The notes below the pieces were generated by a model. That model saw nothing but the letters and a program-made list of their open reading frames with translations, made no database searches and had not been told where the DNA came from. A DNA stretch of 64,000 nt, from the NCBI GenBank assembly GCA_021186555.1, contig JAJKFL010000237.1, positions 42,764,483 to 42,828,482 on the forward strand. Direction: 5' to 3'. Positions 11,765 through 24,299 of the stretch are shown here, piece by piece; positions within the stretch are counted from its first letter, which is position 1, and the number at the start of each line of letters is the position of its first letter. The translations under genes were made by a program, and so were the position numbers. The stretch is from Reticulitermes speratus (Eukaryota > Arthropoda > Insecta > Blattodea > Rhinotermitidae).

Positions 11765-14700
11765 TTTAAAAAAAGGCCGTGCCATGGCTCAGGCTGCTCC
11801 AACGCTGCCCTCATTTCCGAAGGGCCATTGCTTTGGAAGTTTCGCAGGATTCACCCTCTTGACCTTACGATAAATAGTATCAAGATGAAGATAAGTACTG
11901 AGCATTGGTGGAATGATACTGACAGGGAAAACTGAAGTACTGGGAGACAAACATTATACAGCGTTGGTGGTAGATGGATGAATGAGTATGGAGCGTTGGT
12001 GGAATGATACTGACAGGGAAAACTGAAGTACTGGGAGACAAACATTATACAGCGTTGGTGGTAGATGGATAAATGAGTATGGAGCGTTGGTGGAATGATA
12101 CTGACAGGGAAAACTGAAGTACTTGGAGAGAAACATTATACAGCGTTGGTGGTAGATGTATGAATGAGTATGGAGCGTTGGTGGAATGATACTGACAGGG
12201 AAAACTGAAGTACTGGGAGACAAACATTATACAGCGTTGGTGGTAGATGGATGAATGAGTATGGAGCGTTGGTGGAATGATACTGACAGGGGAAAACTGA
12301 AGTACTTGGAGAGAAACATTATACAGCGTTGGTGGTAGATGTATGAATGAGTATGGAGCGTTGGTGGAATGATACTGACAGGGAAAACTGAAGTACTGGG
12401 AGACAAACATTATACAGCGTTGGTGGTAGATGGATGAATGAGTATGGAGCGTTGGTGGAATGATACTGACAGGGGAAAACTGAAGTACTTGGAGAGAAAC
12501 ATTATACAGCGTTGGTGGTAGATGTATGAATGAGTATGGAGCGTTGGTGGAATGATACTGACAGGGAAAACTGAAGTACTGGAAGAGAAACATTATACAG
12601 CGTTGGTGCTAGATGGATGAATGAGTATGGAGCATTGGTGGAATGATACTCACAGGGAAAACTGAAGTACTTGGAGAGAAGCATTATACAGCGTTGGTGG
12701 TAGATGGATGAATGAGTATGGAGCGTTGGTGGAATGATACTGACAGGGAAAACAGAAGTACTTGGAGAGAAACATTATACAGCGTTGGTGGTAGATGTAT
12801 GAATGAGTATGGAGCGTTGGTGGAATGATACTGACAGGGAAAACTTAAGTACTGGGAGAGAAACATTATACAGCGTTGGTGCTAGATGGATGAATGAGCA
12901 TGGAGCGTTGGTGGAATGATACTAACAGGGGAAAACTGAAGTACTTGGAGAGAAACATTATACAGCGTTGGTGGTAGATGGATGAATGAGTATGGAGCGT
13001 TGGTGGAATGATACTGACAGGGGAAAACAGAAGTACTTGGAGAGAAACATTATACAGCGTTGGTGGTAGATGTATGAATGAGTATGGAGCGTTGGTGGAA
13101 TGATACTGACAGGGAAAACTGAAGTACTGGGAGAGAAACATTATACAGCGTTGGTGCTAGATGGATGAATGAGCATGGAGCGTTGGTGGAATGATACTAA
13201 CAGGGGAAAACTGAAGTACTTGGAGAGAAACATTATACAGCGTTGGTGGTAGATGGATGATGAGTATGGAGCGTTGGTGGAATGATACTGACAGGGGAAA
13301 ACAGAAGTACTTGGAGAGAAACATTATACAGCGTTGGTGGTAGATGGATGAATGAGTATGGAGCGTTGGTGGAATGATACTGACAGGGGAAACTGAAGTA
13401 CTGGGAGACAAACATTATACAGCGTTGGTGGTAGATGGATGAATGAGTATGGAGCGTTGGTGGAATGATACTGACAGGGGAAATCTGAAGTACTTGGAGA
13501 GAAACATTATACAGCGTTGGTGGTAGATGTATGAATGAGTATGGAGCGTTGGTGGAATGATACTGACAGGGAAAACTGAAGTACTGGAAGAGAAACATTA
13601 TACAGCGTTGGTGCTAGATGGATGAATGAGTATGGAGCATTGGTGGAATGATACTCACAGGGGAAAACTGAAGTACTTGGAGAGAAACATTATACAGCGT
13701 TGGTGGTAGATGTATGAATGAGTATGGAGCGTTGGTGGAATGATACTGACAGGGAAAACTGAAGTACTGGGAGACAAACATTATACAGCGTTGGTGGTAG
13801 ATGGATGAATGAGTATGGAGCGTTGGTGGAATGATACTGACAGGGGAAAACTGAAGTACTTGGAGAGAAACATTATACAGCGTTGGTGGTAGATGTATGA
13901 ATGAGTATGGAGCGTTGGTGGAATGATACTGACAGGGAAAACTGAAGTACTGGAAGAGAAACATTATACAGCGTTGGTGCTAGATGGATGAATGAGTATG
14001 GAGCATTGGTGGAATGATACTCACAGGGGAAAACTGAAGTACTTGGAGAGAAGCATTATACAGCGTTGGTGGTAGATGGATGAATGAGTATGGAGCGTTG
14101 GTGGAATGATACTGACAGGGGAAAACAGAAGTACTTGGAGAGAAACATTATACAGCGTTGGTGGTAGATGTATGAATGAGTATGGAGCGTTGGTGGAATG
14201 ATACTGACAGGGAAAACTGAAGTACTGGAGAGAAACATTATACAGCGTTGGTGCTAGATGGATGAATGAGCATGGAGCGTTGGTGGAATGATACTAACAG
14301 GGGAAAACTGAAGTACTTGGAGAGAAACATTATACAGCGTTGGTGGTAGATGGATGAATGAGTATGGAGCGTTGGTGGAATGATACTGACAGGGGAAAAC
14401 TGAAGTACTTGGAGAGAAACATTATACAGCGTTGGTGGTAGATGGATGAATGAGTATGGAGCGTTGGTGGAATGATACTGACAGGGGAAACTGAAGTACT
14501 GGGAGACAAACATTATACAGCGTTGGTGGTAGATGGATGAATGAGTATGGAGCGTTGGTGGAATGATACTGACAGGGTAAAACTGAGGTACTTGGAGAGA
14601 AACATTATACAGCTTTGGTGGTAGATGGATGAATGAGTATGGAGCATTGGTGGAATGATACTGACAGGGGAAAACTGAAGTACTGGGAGAGAAACATTAT

Positions 14701-14885
14701 ACAGCGTTGGTTGTAGATGTATGAATGAGTATGGAGCATTGGTGGAATGATACTGACAGGGGAAAACTGAAGTACTGGGACAGAAACCTGTCACAGTGCC
14801 ACTTTCTCAACCACAAATCTCACAGGTACTAGCCTTGAATCGAACCCGGACCTCCGCGGTGTGAGGCTGGCGACTAACCGCCTGA
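11765..14885 (-). mobile_element. tRNA-headed SINE with a 2.9-kb internal minisatellite
   Basis: On the minus strand the element starts near 14885 with a tRNA-like head (GCTCAGGCGGTTAGTCGCC, then GGTCCGGGTTCGATTC). It continues through AGTGGCACTGTGACAGG, enters the 92-bp array, and leaves into a tail around 11765-11895 (GCGAAACTTCCAAAGCAATG, CTTCGGAAAT). The second locus at 59700-60860 has the same head, array and tail in the same order in plus orientation. The order is conserved, so the array belongs to the element. Confidence 0.85.
11899..14790 (-). repeat. 92-bp tandem array, about 32 copies
   Basis: The unit (minus sense) contains CAGTACTTCAGTTTTCCCCT, GTCAGTATCATTCCACCAAT and CATTCATACATCTACCACCA. 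Single-base variants form larger alternating blocks (GGGAGACAAAC against TTGGAGAGAAAC on the plus strand; TGCTAGATGG against TGGTAGATGG), which shows higher-order duplication of two- to four-unit blocks. Minus-strand open frames here are period translations, not genes. Confidence 0.97.
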
Positions 14886-15439
14886 GCGATGATACGTTCT
14901 TTGAAGCCTCAAGTTCATGACATACAAAAGTCCAGTTGCTACCTCACAGTACACACACAGTGTTTCGATTACAAAACGCAAGCAGCTATAGCTGTTCCGG
15001 AATGTATTCTCTGTTATTGTAAACCTGTGTCACAGGCAGGCGACCAGCGACGTCCTCTGACGGCTTCATGCTACAGGAATTACTGCCGTCCGCGCGAATG
15101 CGAGCATTGATCTCGTGACGACATTACAACCTCATTACGTCTCACCATTTGTTAGGTACCAACATTCAGCTTCCTTATGAACACTGTCCGATAAGTACCC
15201 GCACCTTGAATGCAGACCACGTGACAGCAACAACTGCATGCACGTCACCACAGTCCAGCCACATGTTCTTCACGATTCTCACAGTAAGCCGCGACTTCCA
15301 TTAACAATATTAACAGGCCGGTCTTTATAATTAAGACGCGGTGTTTTCTGTGAGACAGGGACGTATTTCTTAAATCACTATTTCAGCAAATTTTAGGCCT
15401 GAGAGGACTCAAAAACGTGACCAGCTCCACCGAGTAGTC
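14886..15439. other. Unassigned stretch with a degenerate 114-bp-family relic
   Basis: No gene is recognised. At about 15310-15385 a single degenerate copy of the 114-bp family can be read (AACAGGCCGGTCTTTATAAT, GACGCGGTGTTTTCTGTGAG, ACGTATTTC). Confidence 0.45.
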
Positions 15440-16182
15440 CTCTAGACCAGCGGTATTCAACCTTTTTTGTTCGCGTACCCCCCGATATAATTTATCTTCA
15501 ACTTTGTACCCCCAAAGTGTACCCGCACCGTCGCTGCGTCTCTACCCGCACCGTCGCTGCGTCTCTACCCGCACCGTCGCTGCGTCACTACCCGCATATT
15601 TCATACGATCCTTACAATAGCTGTTCCTTCTCTAAAGAGAATTAGCCGTTTTATCTACATCAGCCTAATTCAACCTTTTTTGTTCGTGTACCCCCAGATA
15701 TAATTTCTCTTCAACTTTGTACCCCCAAAGCTGTTGGTGCACAATTCAAGTTATACACAGTCTATAATCCACATCTAAAATAAGTTAAATAAATTACATC
15801 CAAAATAATGTATTAAATAATAAGTTTTAAATGAGAAAAAGGAGAGTCAAGCTATTAAATAACAAATATATTATTGTCTATCGTATAAAAATTAATAAAG
15901 GAACAAATGTATTTTAGCAAAGCAAAATTATATGCACTATGTGGAATAAAATGAAACTAGCCGCCCAGATAAGAATCGCATAAAGGAGAGAGAGAGAGAC
16001 AAATGGCGCTCCCAAATCGCATGTCCTTACGTCCGGTCTGTTGTGGCTAACCTAAATATGGCCCTGATTATTCAGTGTTTATCGTGAAATTATATATTAC
16101 TTTTTTGTTATGTACTCCATAAGATGTCTTCGCGTACCCCCGGGGGTATGCGTACCCCAGGTTGAATACCACTGCTTTAGAC
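15440..16182 (+). mobile_element. Non-autonomous hAT-like DNA transposon with 8-bp target duplication
   Basis: The element runs from 15448 to 16174 (727 bp). The 5' end is CAGCGGTATTCAACCT and the 3' end is the reverse complement of CAGTGGTATTCAACCT, a 16-bp TIR with one mismatch and the CAG start typical of hAT. It is flanked by CTCTAGAC (15440-15447) and CTTTAGAC (16175-16182), 7 of 8 bases matching, as expected for hAT 8-bp duplications. No transposase frame remains. Inside, a block ending TTCAACTTTGTACCCCCAAA occurs twice (about 15458-15518 and 15667-15730), and a 23-bp unit is repeated three times at 15523-15593. Confidence 0.88.
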
Positions 16183-18976
16183 AACGTGACACTAGCCCCG
16201 CCTTACACAGTAACACCACCATTCGCCATACGAAACAAGCTCAGCAGCTACATCATACCGCCTTCATGCCCATTTTAGTATTATCCTCCCCTTTAAGCTT
16301 GCATCTCCAATTTTCTCTCTTTCCACAGCAATATTCTTCAATATATCAAAATTACTTCGTTTGTTAGAATGGCTAATTAGCACCTGCCCCAATCCAACTC
16401 CCAAACTGCAAGGCCGCCCCTTGTCGGTTGTCCGCGACTATTTGTTATTCCATCCGCATGTACCCTCCATATGTGATGCCGGTTGCATTTATACTTCTAG
16501 GGTTAGGAACTCCCCTGATTTCCTCAGACCAAAACCTTCAAGCAGACTTTCTGCTGCTGACAGCCCGCAGTAACGGATCACGAGGTGCCTATCTGTTACT
16601 GCACAGGGCGATGCGCCATCTGGAAGTAACCAATAATACTGACTTATCTGCGCAGCTTCATGAGACAATGGCGCAGCGGACAGTGTTAGGTGGTACCGCC
16701 ACCACACAATTACACGACCGGCGACTGAGGTATGATACGCACAGTGTAACAACCCTGGGGCGTTCGCTCAATTCTACTACCTCAAACCGCCATTAAACAT
16801 AACCTGCGTGTTTCATTGAGATTCACGAGTGTCGCCTGTGCAGTCCGTATTTAACAAGAGCGCTCACTGGCCGGCCGTCGGGACTGCTACGGTGCGTCTG
16901 CATACCGGAAGTAACCTCGACCAACTGCGTTCACGAATAAGGTCGTGAGAGGCGACTGGCGTCGTCTGGGCTGACGAATACGGACATCACGGACGGACAG
17001 ACGCCACGCCTGCACCGTCCCTGATAATAATAATAAATACAATCAACTCAACTGCGTCACAAGACGTCGCTACTTGCTGTGACAGGCCCATACACTGTAT
17101 TTACTTAAGCTTCAATACACAGACAGTAACTCGACATATACAGCGCGACATCATAAGACTATCAGTGCACAATGAGCTACGCCGGTCTTAACCTCCGGCC
17201 GACATGCGCTGTATTTCCAAGGACCGCTTCAGTCGAAAGACTTCACCGTGTTTTCCGTATTATCACAGGGCCTTGCTATCCAGGCGAGGTTGAAATAATC
17301 TCAGGGTCGTTGATGAATTGTTTGGGATTCTTTGAATAACTGGCGATGTCCACGAAACGAATTTATTAAATAATGCAATCGGCGTCACAGTCGGTTCTCT
17401 CAAATAACACAAACAACAACGCGATGACTGTCGCCTTCTTTGTGCGACGCTTTGACCGCCCACTGACCAAGCTCCGAATTGAATTTAAACGAGTTCTTAA
17501 CCGAAAGTGAGGAGAGACGAACGATCTTAAGCCACACCAACACGGCACTGCAATTCATACAGCTCACACGAGAATATGTCTTCGAGAGATCCACACAAGA
17601 AATAACTTTTTTCACAAGAACTAATTTCGCACCAGTCATCAGTCTCACACAAGAAATCCTCTCTCTCCAAGAACTGAATAACCTCTTGCCTAGGCGTGGA
17701 ACCCCTTTTGATAACTTACGCGCCTCCCCGTACCAAATTCGAGTAAGTTCCAAGGTCAGTGATTGGTCACTAGTCACGTTAGACCGCACACCACATAAAT
17801 AATTACTGAAATTAATACATAATTAAGAATGTTCATTGGTGGCCGTGGTCGTGCGCTTCCGCGGTCACCCTTGGGAACTAATACACTAGACTCTAAGTGA
17901 GGTCACGAAAACATTGAGCTGACAACGTGACCGCACAGGATCCAACAGCAACGGGCCGTTATAGAGGACAAGAACATGAACAGGAAGCCTTCGTGCCCTG
18001 ATATGAAGCACTATCCCACAATCTTGCGGACTTACTGAGGAAAACGACGATAAACCAGTCAGGATATCGGAGCGCCAGGCGTTTGCTTGTAGCTACAGTT
18101 ATCAAAGAACTTTGGACTAGCACACAGATACGAACTGTGTCAGCGTGTCGGCAGTAGCTCCAGTCTCAGCATGGCGGCAACCTCTCCTACTCTGGTCTTA
18201 TGCATGTAGTCTAACCAACATATACGCAGGCGGGTTCAATCCACCGCACAAAACAGACAGTGCGACAAGGTCTAAAACGTGACCATCAGTGCAGAACACA
18301 AAGGCACAGACAAAGACCTTCTTCTGGAAGCACGGGGCCAGCCTTTGTTACTTAATCTTCAAAAACAAGAAAGGTTTTTGACCCCCTCGGGAATCGAACC
18401 ACATTCCTCAGGTTCAGGCCGTAGTACAGTCGAAAGTAGTGGTATAGATAGCTACCTACACGTCGCATCGCTATTCTAGTGTTGTCACAGAATGAACATA
18501 TACGTGGTACTTCCGGGTGGCTACTTCGCCCTTGAAGTCCTCGATCTGACCCCTTCGACCCTGAAGACGAAGTCCATTAATCAGAGACGCTGGTTCCCAG
18601 CTACCAATCTACAAGGTGTCACAACCATGAAGATCACAACCGAATCTTCTCCACAGTGATAATCTAAAATCTTGAGCCGCGCTCCCACGATTGGTGTATT
18701 TGACAATGCCCCAATAACTGCGCATTGTACAAGCAGCCAAATTACTGCCTTACTGTATCCACGATAACAGAATTGGGCATGCGCGTCCAATTTGGCCAAC
18801 ACGTCTTGTCCAGTATTTGAGTGCCTGACCAGAATGAGCACACAGCTAGCTACCATTACGTTTCGAATATACCGGTCAGTGTCGCATGTGAGGATGTTCG
18901 GTTCAACTGACAATACAACCCAAACACAACTTAAGCCAGCAAGATGGCTACAAAATTTCCCACACTAAATTACATC
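16183..18976. other. Unassigned 2.8-kb stretch
   Basis: Several open frames of 60-129 codons occur on both strands (for example 16428-16796 plus, 17789-17400 minus, 17479-17802 plus). None shows a domain I recognise, and most overlap others on the opposite strand. Near 18370-18400 a GGGAATCGAACCACATTCC box suggests an inverted SINE head. The end near 18580-18660 resembles the dispersed VFWVMTPCSLV repeat in reverse. I see no supportable gene. Confidence 0.4.
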
Positions 18977-18984
18977 AGAATACC

Positions 18985-19110
18985 CCCCCCCCCCCCCACA
19001 CACACACACAAATTTCCGCGTCCCTCTCAAACACAGAGTGCGGTTTTTCTAAAAACACAGCAATTACAAAACAATCATGCGTGCCCGCACACACACACAC
19101 ACACACATGC
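18985..19110. repeat. Low-complexity C, CA and CACACG tracts
   Basis: A poly-C run followed by (CA)n lies at about 18985-19010, with another (CA)n at about 19090-19108. Simple sequence only. Confidence 0.9.
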
Positions 19111-19204
19111 AAGCACGCACAACTGTAACACCTGGAACGACGTCACACCAACTCTCACTTCAAATATTCGGACGTCTTACTGATCTCATATTCAAATACA
19201 CACG

Positions 19205-19660
19205 ACAGCTAGTCAAACGAAAACCTTAAAAGTTAGAATTCACGTGCCAAACCACTTGACGTGGACACATAATTAAAGCGGACAGACTGAAGTCCAAATT
19301 CCAAAAACTCAACATGAATTCGTTCTCCAAATGACTTGCCGTGGGCACATAATTAAAGAGGACAGACTGAAGTCCAAATTCCAAAAACTAACATGAATTC
19401 GTTCTCCAAATGACTTGCCGTGGACACATAATTAAAGAGGACAGTCCATTTCCAAAAACTCACTCAGGACATCTGCCGAAACCAGTTACCCTGGGCATAT
19501 CATTAAAGGAAACAGACTGAAGTCCAAAGTCTAAAAACTGACTCAGCAGAAATTCATTTCCAAAACCACTCACACTGGACAGATAATTAAAGCGCAGAGA
19601 CTTAAGTCGAAATTCTAAAAACTCAAAAACTTCTCTCAACCGGTATCCAATCCAACGAAA
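19205..19660. repeat. Degenerate tandem repeat of about 79 bp, about 5-6 copies
   Basis: Units share CACATAATTAAAG, GACAGACTGAAGTCC and AAATTCCAAAAACT. Copies are 75-85% alike by eye and some are shortened, so this is an older array than most in the window. Confidence 0.85.
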
Positions 19661-19995
19661 AGGTAATTGCTTCTCGTCCTGTCTAACGATATCAACTGTG
19701 TAGTATGAATACCACACAAGGGTTGAGGGATTTCGAATCATGATTCGGAAGAGCTGTAAATTCCTTTAATTCGGGACCAAACAGGTGCCGGATTATCAAA
19801 CAGTACCTAAATTTCGCAGCCAACACTCAGCAAATATGCACTTGTCAGTTACTTTCATTTCGTCATAAAAAACTTCCTTCTGAATTATCAAAACACCAGT
19901 CGCGGGTTTTCCTTCAGAATGCACTGCTGTAAACACTTGCACAGCACCGTCCGAATGCGCTAAATTAGGCATAAACGACTGTAATTGGTCCTTCT
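19661..19995. other. Unassigned stretch
   Basis: No gene, array or element is visible in this interval. Confidence 0.4.
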
Positions 19996-19996
19996 A

Positions 19997-20095
19997 CGCC
20001 TTTACATCACAGACAGTCGACAATCCAATGTTGTATGAAGCCATAACTACATTTCGGCTTTCATCACTTTCAAGGCTATGAAGATATAAGCGAGA
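19997..20095 (-). pseudogene. pogo/Tigger-type transposase fragment (CENP-B-like HTH)
   Basis: On the minus strand this reads LESDESRNVVMASYNIGLST followed by VCDVKA. It aligns with the same stretch of the clearer fragment at 51708-51992 (VESGESQNVVMAPSDIGLST, TYHVKEQ), which is the first helix-turn-helix of a CENP-B/Tigger-like transposase. Only about 30 residues remain. Confidence 0.65.
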
Positions 20096-20639
20096 GGCTA
20101 CATGTTGGTCACCCCTGTTCTGCGAAACAGACAACAGTGCAACAGTGTCGCCGGAAAGAACCAACATGACTAAACCGGAACTCCGTTTCAGTTTTCCTGC
20201 CATTTCGTATGGCTGGGTATACCAGGCCCTGTCAAGGAGCAACCGGGTGACTAATAATACGGACGCTCCTGGCCAGTGAGTCACAAGTCAGCACCACATC
20301 GCTCTAATGTACACTGATCGCATCCGACATCGTGACGTCACAAATTCCACTGCACGTAGTAATCAACGGCGCCTAGCGGCATGACTTATATCCACGTAAT
20401 GGCAAAGAGACGTAGGCAAACCAAATAAAGAAACGCGGGGAAATGGCTCCACAAATGAATGTGAACTGACACTGTGACGGTTAACCATGAAGATGGAAGC
20501 AATATGCTCCTCCGAAATGTCTGGTAACCACATACTTGACTACACCGCCACTCTGCACGAGGCGGATGCAACAGGCGGAACGCGTATCGCGGGTGGAACA
20601 GACTATAAGTACGAAGTTTTGGTAGGACAATGCAAAGGG
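20096..20639. other. Unassigned stretch
   Basis: No gene or element recognised. The plus frame at 20487-20705 starts here and ends in the LINE fragment that follows. Confidence 0.35.
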
Positions 20640-20745
20640 AGGACCACAGGGCGTGACTTCAAGGGTCTGGAGTGGATTTACGGGCCTAGTGGCAGGCTTT
20701 TGTGAACACGGTGCTGAACCTTCGTATTACACTGAAGGCGAGGAA
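20640..20745 (+). pseudogene. Degenerate LINE ORF2 C-terminal fragment
   Basis: The plus strand reads DFKGLEWIYG and SGRLL before a stop, followed by AACCTTCGTATTAC. This matches, with decay, the last residues and 3' end of the LINE family whose cleaner copy at 62880-63112 reads WEDDIKMDLKD, WIRLARDGG and AVMNLRVP. Confidence 0.5.
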
Positions 20746-21300
20746 TGTATAGAGCAGCTGACAGACAGGTAGTTTCACAAGCAGGACTCTGCTCCGTCCA
20801 GCCTGCCCGACGGCCAAGCCAAACAATGTTGTCTGACGTATGACCTGTGGACTGCAGTCATGCCGCCCGTTTACTCAGACTGAAGACTGCGAGCGTCAGC
20901 GCACACACAGCAGCAGACTGCAACATCGACATAACTGTTTGTACATCGCGAACTGCCTGCCACCAGACTGCATGCTGAAGATAAACGAAAATACGTAGTT
21001 AGGGGCAAGTGTCACTGAACGGAACGGCTGAAGGATGTTATCTGCCAAACAAGCACTACTACACACACACAGCCACTTTGCAAACAGTCACGTGATGCGT
21101 GTCGAACCGCCGACGCCAGTTCCAAAGTTTAAACAATTCAAAATAACCACAGACACCCTGCCGCGGGTGAAGTTTGGGCTACGTGGCTGCTACAGAGAGA
21201 CAAGCCAGCACATCAAACTGGCCATGAAGGCAATGACACTACACGTCATGCCGGCGATAGACTTTAAAACTATTGCCTTTAACATGGCGGCGAAGCGCGT
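20746..21300. other. Unassigned stretch
   Basis: No gene or array is visible. Around 21280-21310 the sequence joins the start of the 114-bp array without an obvious target duplication. Confidence 0.4.
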
Positions 21301-21307
21301 CTACTGC

Positions 21308-22505
21308 GTACCGCGCAGTAAACACACTCCGTCTGTTATACAAACCAGTCAGTTAATGCTGTACAGTGAAATAATCGCTGTTTGTTCTGAGATCCACACA
21401 AAACACATAAATTCAGTCCGTACCGCGCAGTAAACACACTCCGTCTGTTATACAAACCAGTCAGTTAATGCTGTACAGTGAAATAATCGCTGTTTGTTCT
21501 GAGATCCACACAAATCACATAAATACAGTCCGTACCGCGCAGTAAACACACTCCGTCTGTTATACAAACCAGTCAGTTAATGTTGTACAGTGAAATAATC
21601 GCTGTTTGTTCTGAGATCCACACAAAACACATAAATACAGTCCGTACCGCGCAGTAAACACACTCCGTCTCAGTTACACAAACCAGTCAGTTAATGTTGT
21701 ACAGTGAAATAATCACTGTTTGTTCTGAGATCCACACAAAACACATAAATACAGCTCGTACCGCGCAGTAAACACACTCCGTCTCAGTTACACAAACCAG
21801 TCAGTTAATGTTGTACAGTGAAATAATCGCTGTTTGTTCTGAGATCCACACAAAACACATAAATACAGTCCGTACCGCGCAGTAAACACACTCCGTCTCA
21901 GTTATACAAACCAGTCAGTTAATGCTGTACAGTGAAATAATCGCTGTTTGTTCTGAGATCCACACAAAACACATAAATACAGTCCGTACCGCGCAGTAAA
22001 CACACTCCGTCTCAGTTATACAAACCAGTCAGTTAATGCTGTACAGTGAAATAATCGCTGTTTGTTCTGAGATCCACACAAAACACATAAATACAGTCCG
22101 TACCGCGCAGTAAACACACTCCGTCTCAGTTATACAAACCAGTCAGTTAATGCTGTACAGTGAAATAATCGCTGTTTGTTCTGAGATCCACACAAAACAC
22201 ATAAATACAGTCCGTACCGCGCAGAAAACACACTCCGTCTCAGTTATACAAACCAGTCAGTTAATGCTGTACAGTGAAATAATCGCTGTTGTGTCTGAGA
22301 TCCACACAAAACACATAAATACAGTCCGTACCGCGCAGTAAACACACTCCGTCTCAGTCATACAAACCAGTCAGTTAATGCTGTACAGTGAAATAATCGC
22401 TGTTTGTTCTGAGATCCACACAAAACACATAAATACACTGTGTGGGCAGAACGTAGAATTTGTGAATGTTAAACATGGTGGTACATATAGTAACCAGTGT
22501 GCTTT
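21308..22505 (+). repeat. 114-bp tandem array, about 10 copies, with terminal segment
   Basis: Same unit and orientation as 8338-9548. The first three copies lack CA in CTCAGTTATAC (CCGTCTGTTATAC), a sub-block feature. The tail at about 22436-22505 reads CACTGTGTGGGCAGAACG and GGTGGTACATATAGTAACCA. Confidence 0.95.
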
Positions 22506-23082
22506 AGTGGGTCAAGTACCAGTACACGGACAAATGACAAAGGGTTGTGTTCAGGAACTGTCTCTTTACCCTGTAATTCCACTTAATTTCGTCCAACACA
22601 TCAAAGTCCAAAGCTCAGTTCATGCACGTCAACTAGAGCGCCGACGTCAATTACAAATTCCTTTTCAAAGACGAAAGTAACAATACAAAACACAGACGCC
22701 GTGAACACGAACTACTTGCATTATTCAAATTTTAAACCCACCGGCCACATTAATAATGAAGCACAGGCACTGGCCACAACGACCGCCATTACCTTGCAGT
22801 GCAGCACCATTCACACACAGCAGTCTTTGCCGCCACGACCAAACCACCTTTGATGCCACACCGGTGGCCTAACGTCATACGTCGTCTCCATCAATCTCTG
22901 ACGTCTATCGCAGCGCTTACGAACCTTCCTGCTACCACGGGCCCCTCACAGTGTCACTAATACTCTGGACCCCCTCCCCAAAATTATCTCAACTCGCGGA
23001 CCCCTGAGGCACAACTGGCGATAACATTTAAACTTCACACACAAGAAACGAACTGAACTCCAAGCCTTAACTACTCAGTGTA
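22506..23082. other. Unassigned stretch
   Basis: No gene or recognised element. Open frames are short. Confidence 0.4.
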
Positions 23083-23355
23083 AAGGTAAAGGTAAAGCAA
23101 TGCCATTACAGGCCTGGACAGGCCCTTAGAGTTCCAGGAGGTTGAGGCTCCCAGATTTATAGACAATCGGCACATGAACGTGGTAAGGTTGTCTGCCCTA
23201 CGCACCGGCCGCCTTTACCCCCAGGAAATATTCCTGGTACTCATTCCTGGTACAGGCTTAGTCGACCCCAGGGCCACAGTGCGGCCGGAAGGATTATGTC
23301 AATGAAAAATTCCAATTACACCATCGGGAATCGAACCCGCGGCCTTTCGGCTTGT
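23083..23355 (-). mobile_element. tRNA-headed SINE, family B
   Basis: On the minus strand the head near 23355 reads TACTGCGCTACAAGCCGAAA then GCGGGTTCGATTCCCG (a clear B box). The body ends near 23083 in TTTACCTTTACC. An inverted, 5'-truncated copy sits at 37479-37682 and shares CTGGGGTCGACTAAGCCT, GGCGGCCGGTGC and CCAGGCCTGTAATGGCATTG. Confidence 0.8.
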
Positions 23356-23472
23356 AGCGCAGTAACTACTCAGGGTTAAGATCTAATACAAAGACCCCGA
23401 TCTTCCCAGCAGTAATGACAATAAAACTAAGATCACGGAAAAGCTAAAGCCCCTACTAAGCAATTCGAAGCT

Positions 23473-23795
23473 GTTATAACCAGTGGCGTAGCTACGCTTT
23501 TTGGCCAGTAATCACAGAGGCCTCAAGTAATCACAAAGGCCAGTAATCACAGAGGCCAGTAATCACAGAGGCCAGTAATCACAAAGGCCAGTAATCACAA
23601 GGGCCAGTAATCACAATGACCCGCAGCAACATAAATCATAAACTTCAAAAAATTCGCAATCATTTATTGAATTTCCTTTCATTTGGCTCATGAACTTTAC
23701 AATTCGCTGAGCGCACAAAATATTTTTTATTTAAAATATTAATTTTACCCGCACCACTCGCCCCCCCCCCCTCCAGCTACGCCCCTGGTTATACC
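23473..23795 (+). mobile_element. hAT-like MITE with 8-bp target duplication
   Basis: The element is 23481-23787 (307 bp). TIRs are CAGTGGCGTAGCT and the complement of CAGGGGCGTAGCT (13 bp, one mismatch). Flanks are GTTATAAC (23473-23480) and GTTATACC (23788-23795), 7 of 8 identical. The interior has a short 16-18 bp tandem run of GGCCAGTAATCACA (about 23503-23620), an AT-rich middle and a poly-C tract. A truncated relative lies at 63117-63285. Confidence 0.87.
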
Positions 23796-24299
23796 ATTAT
23801 AACACACAGACAGGCTCTGTGTAATATGAAGAATGTTCATTACATCTTTCCTCTTAACTTCTAATGGGAAGGCAGATATTGTCTCGCGGACCACACTTTA
23901 ATAACCACTGGCCTAGCCTGCTTATGTATTTATCAGTACAGTCAGACCTCTGCCTATGCAGACAACATTCCGTGAATACAAACATGACACACCTGCCTCT
24001 GCCATATTCACTGCAAAGCTTAACACTCACACGTCACGTGACAGCCCAGTGGCCCACACTGCTCCATTAGCTTTCAGCCGATCCTGGGTTCGCACCTCAA
24101 TCCGGAAGGCAGCTATCCTAAAGGAGGGTGTTCGTGGTCTTCGCCCGTTCATCTAAGCAAGTTCCACAACGGCACTCAAAACCAGACCACGATCGCCTCA
24201 CCAAGGCGTTCTTTAGTTTCAAAATGTCACACTGCGCTCGGGCACACGCCTACGTGTCATTTAATTCACACCCACACAAAAATTAGTACGGCCTTTCCT

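Noticed and set aside
11851-14794. Series of minus-strand frames rich in FPCQYHSTNAPYSF motifs
   Set aside because: Translations of the 92-bp SINE minisatellite; each frame stops after one to four units.
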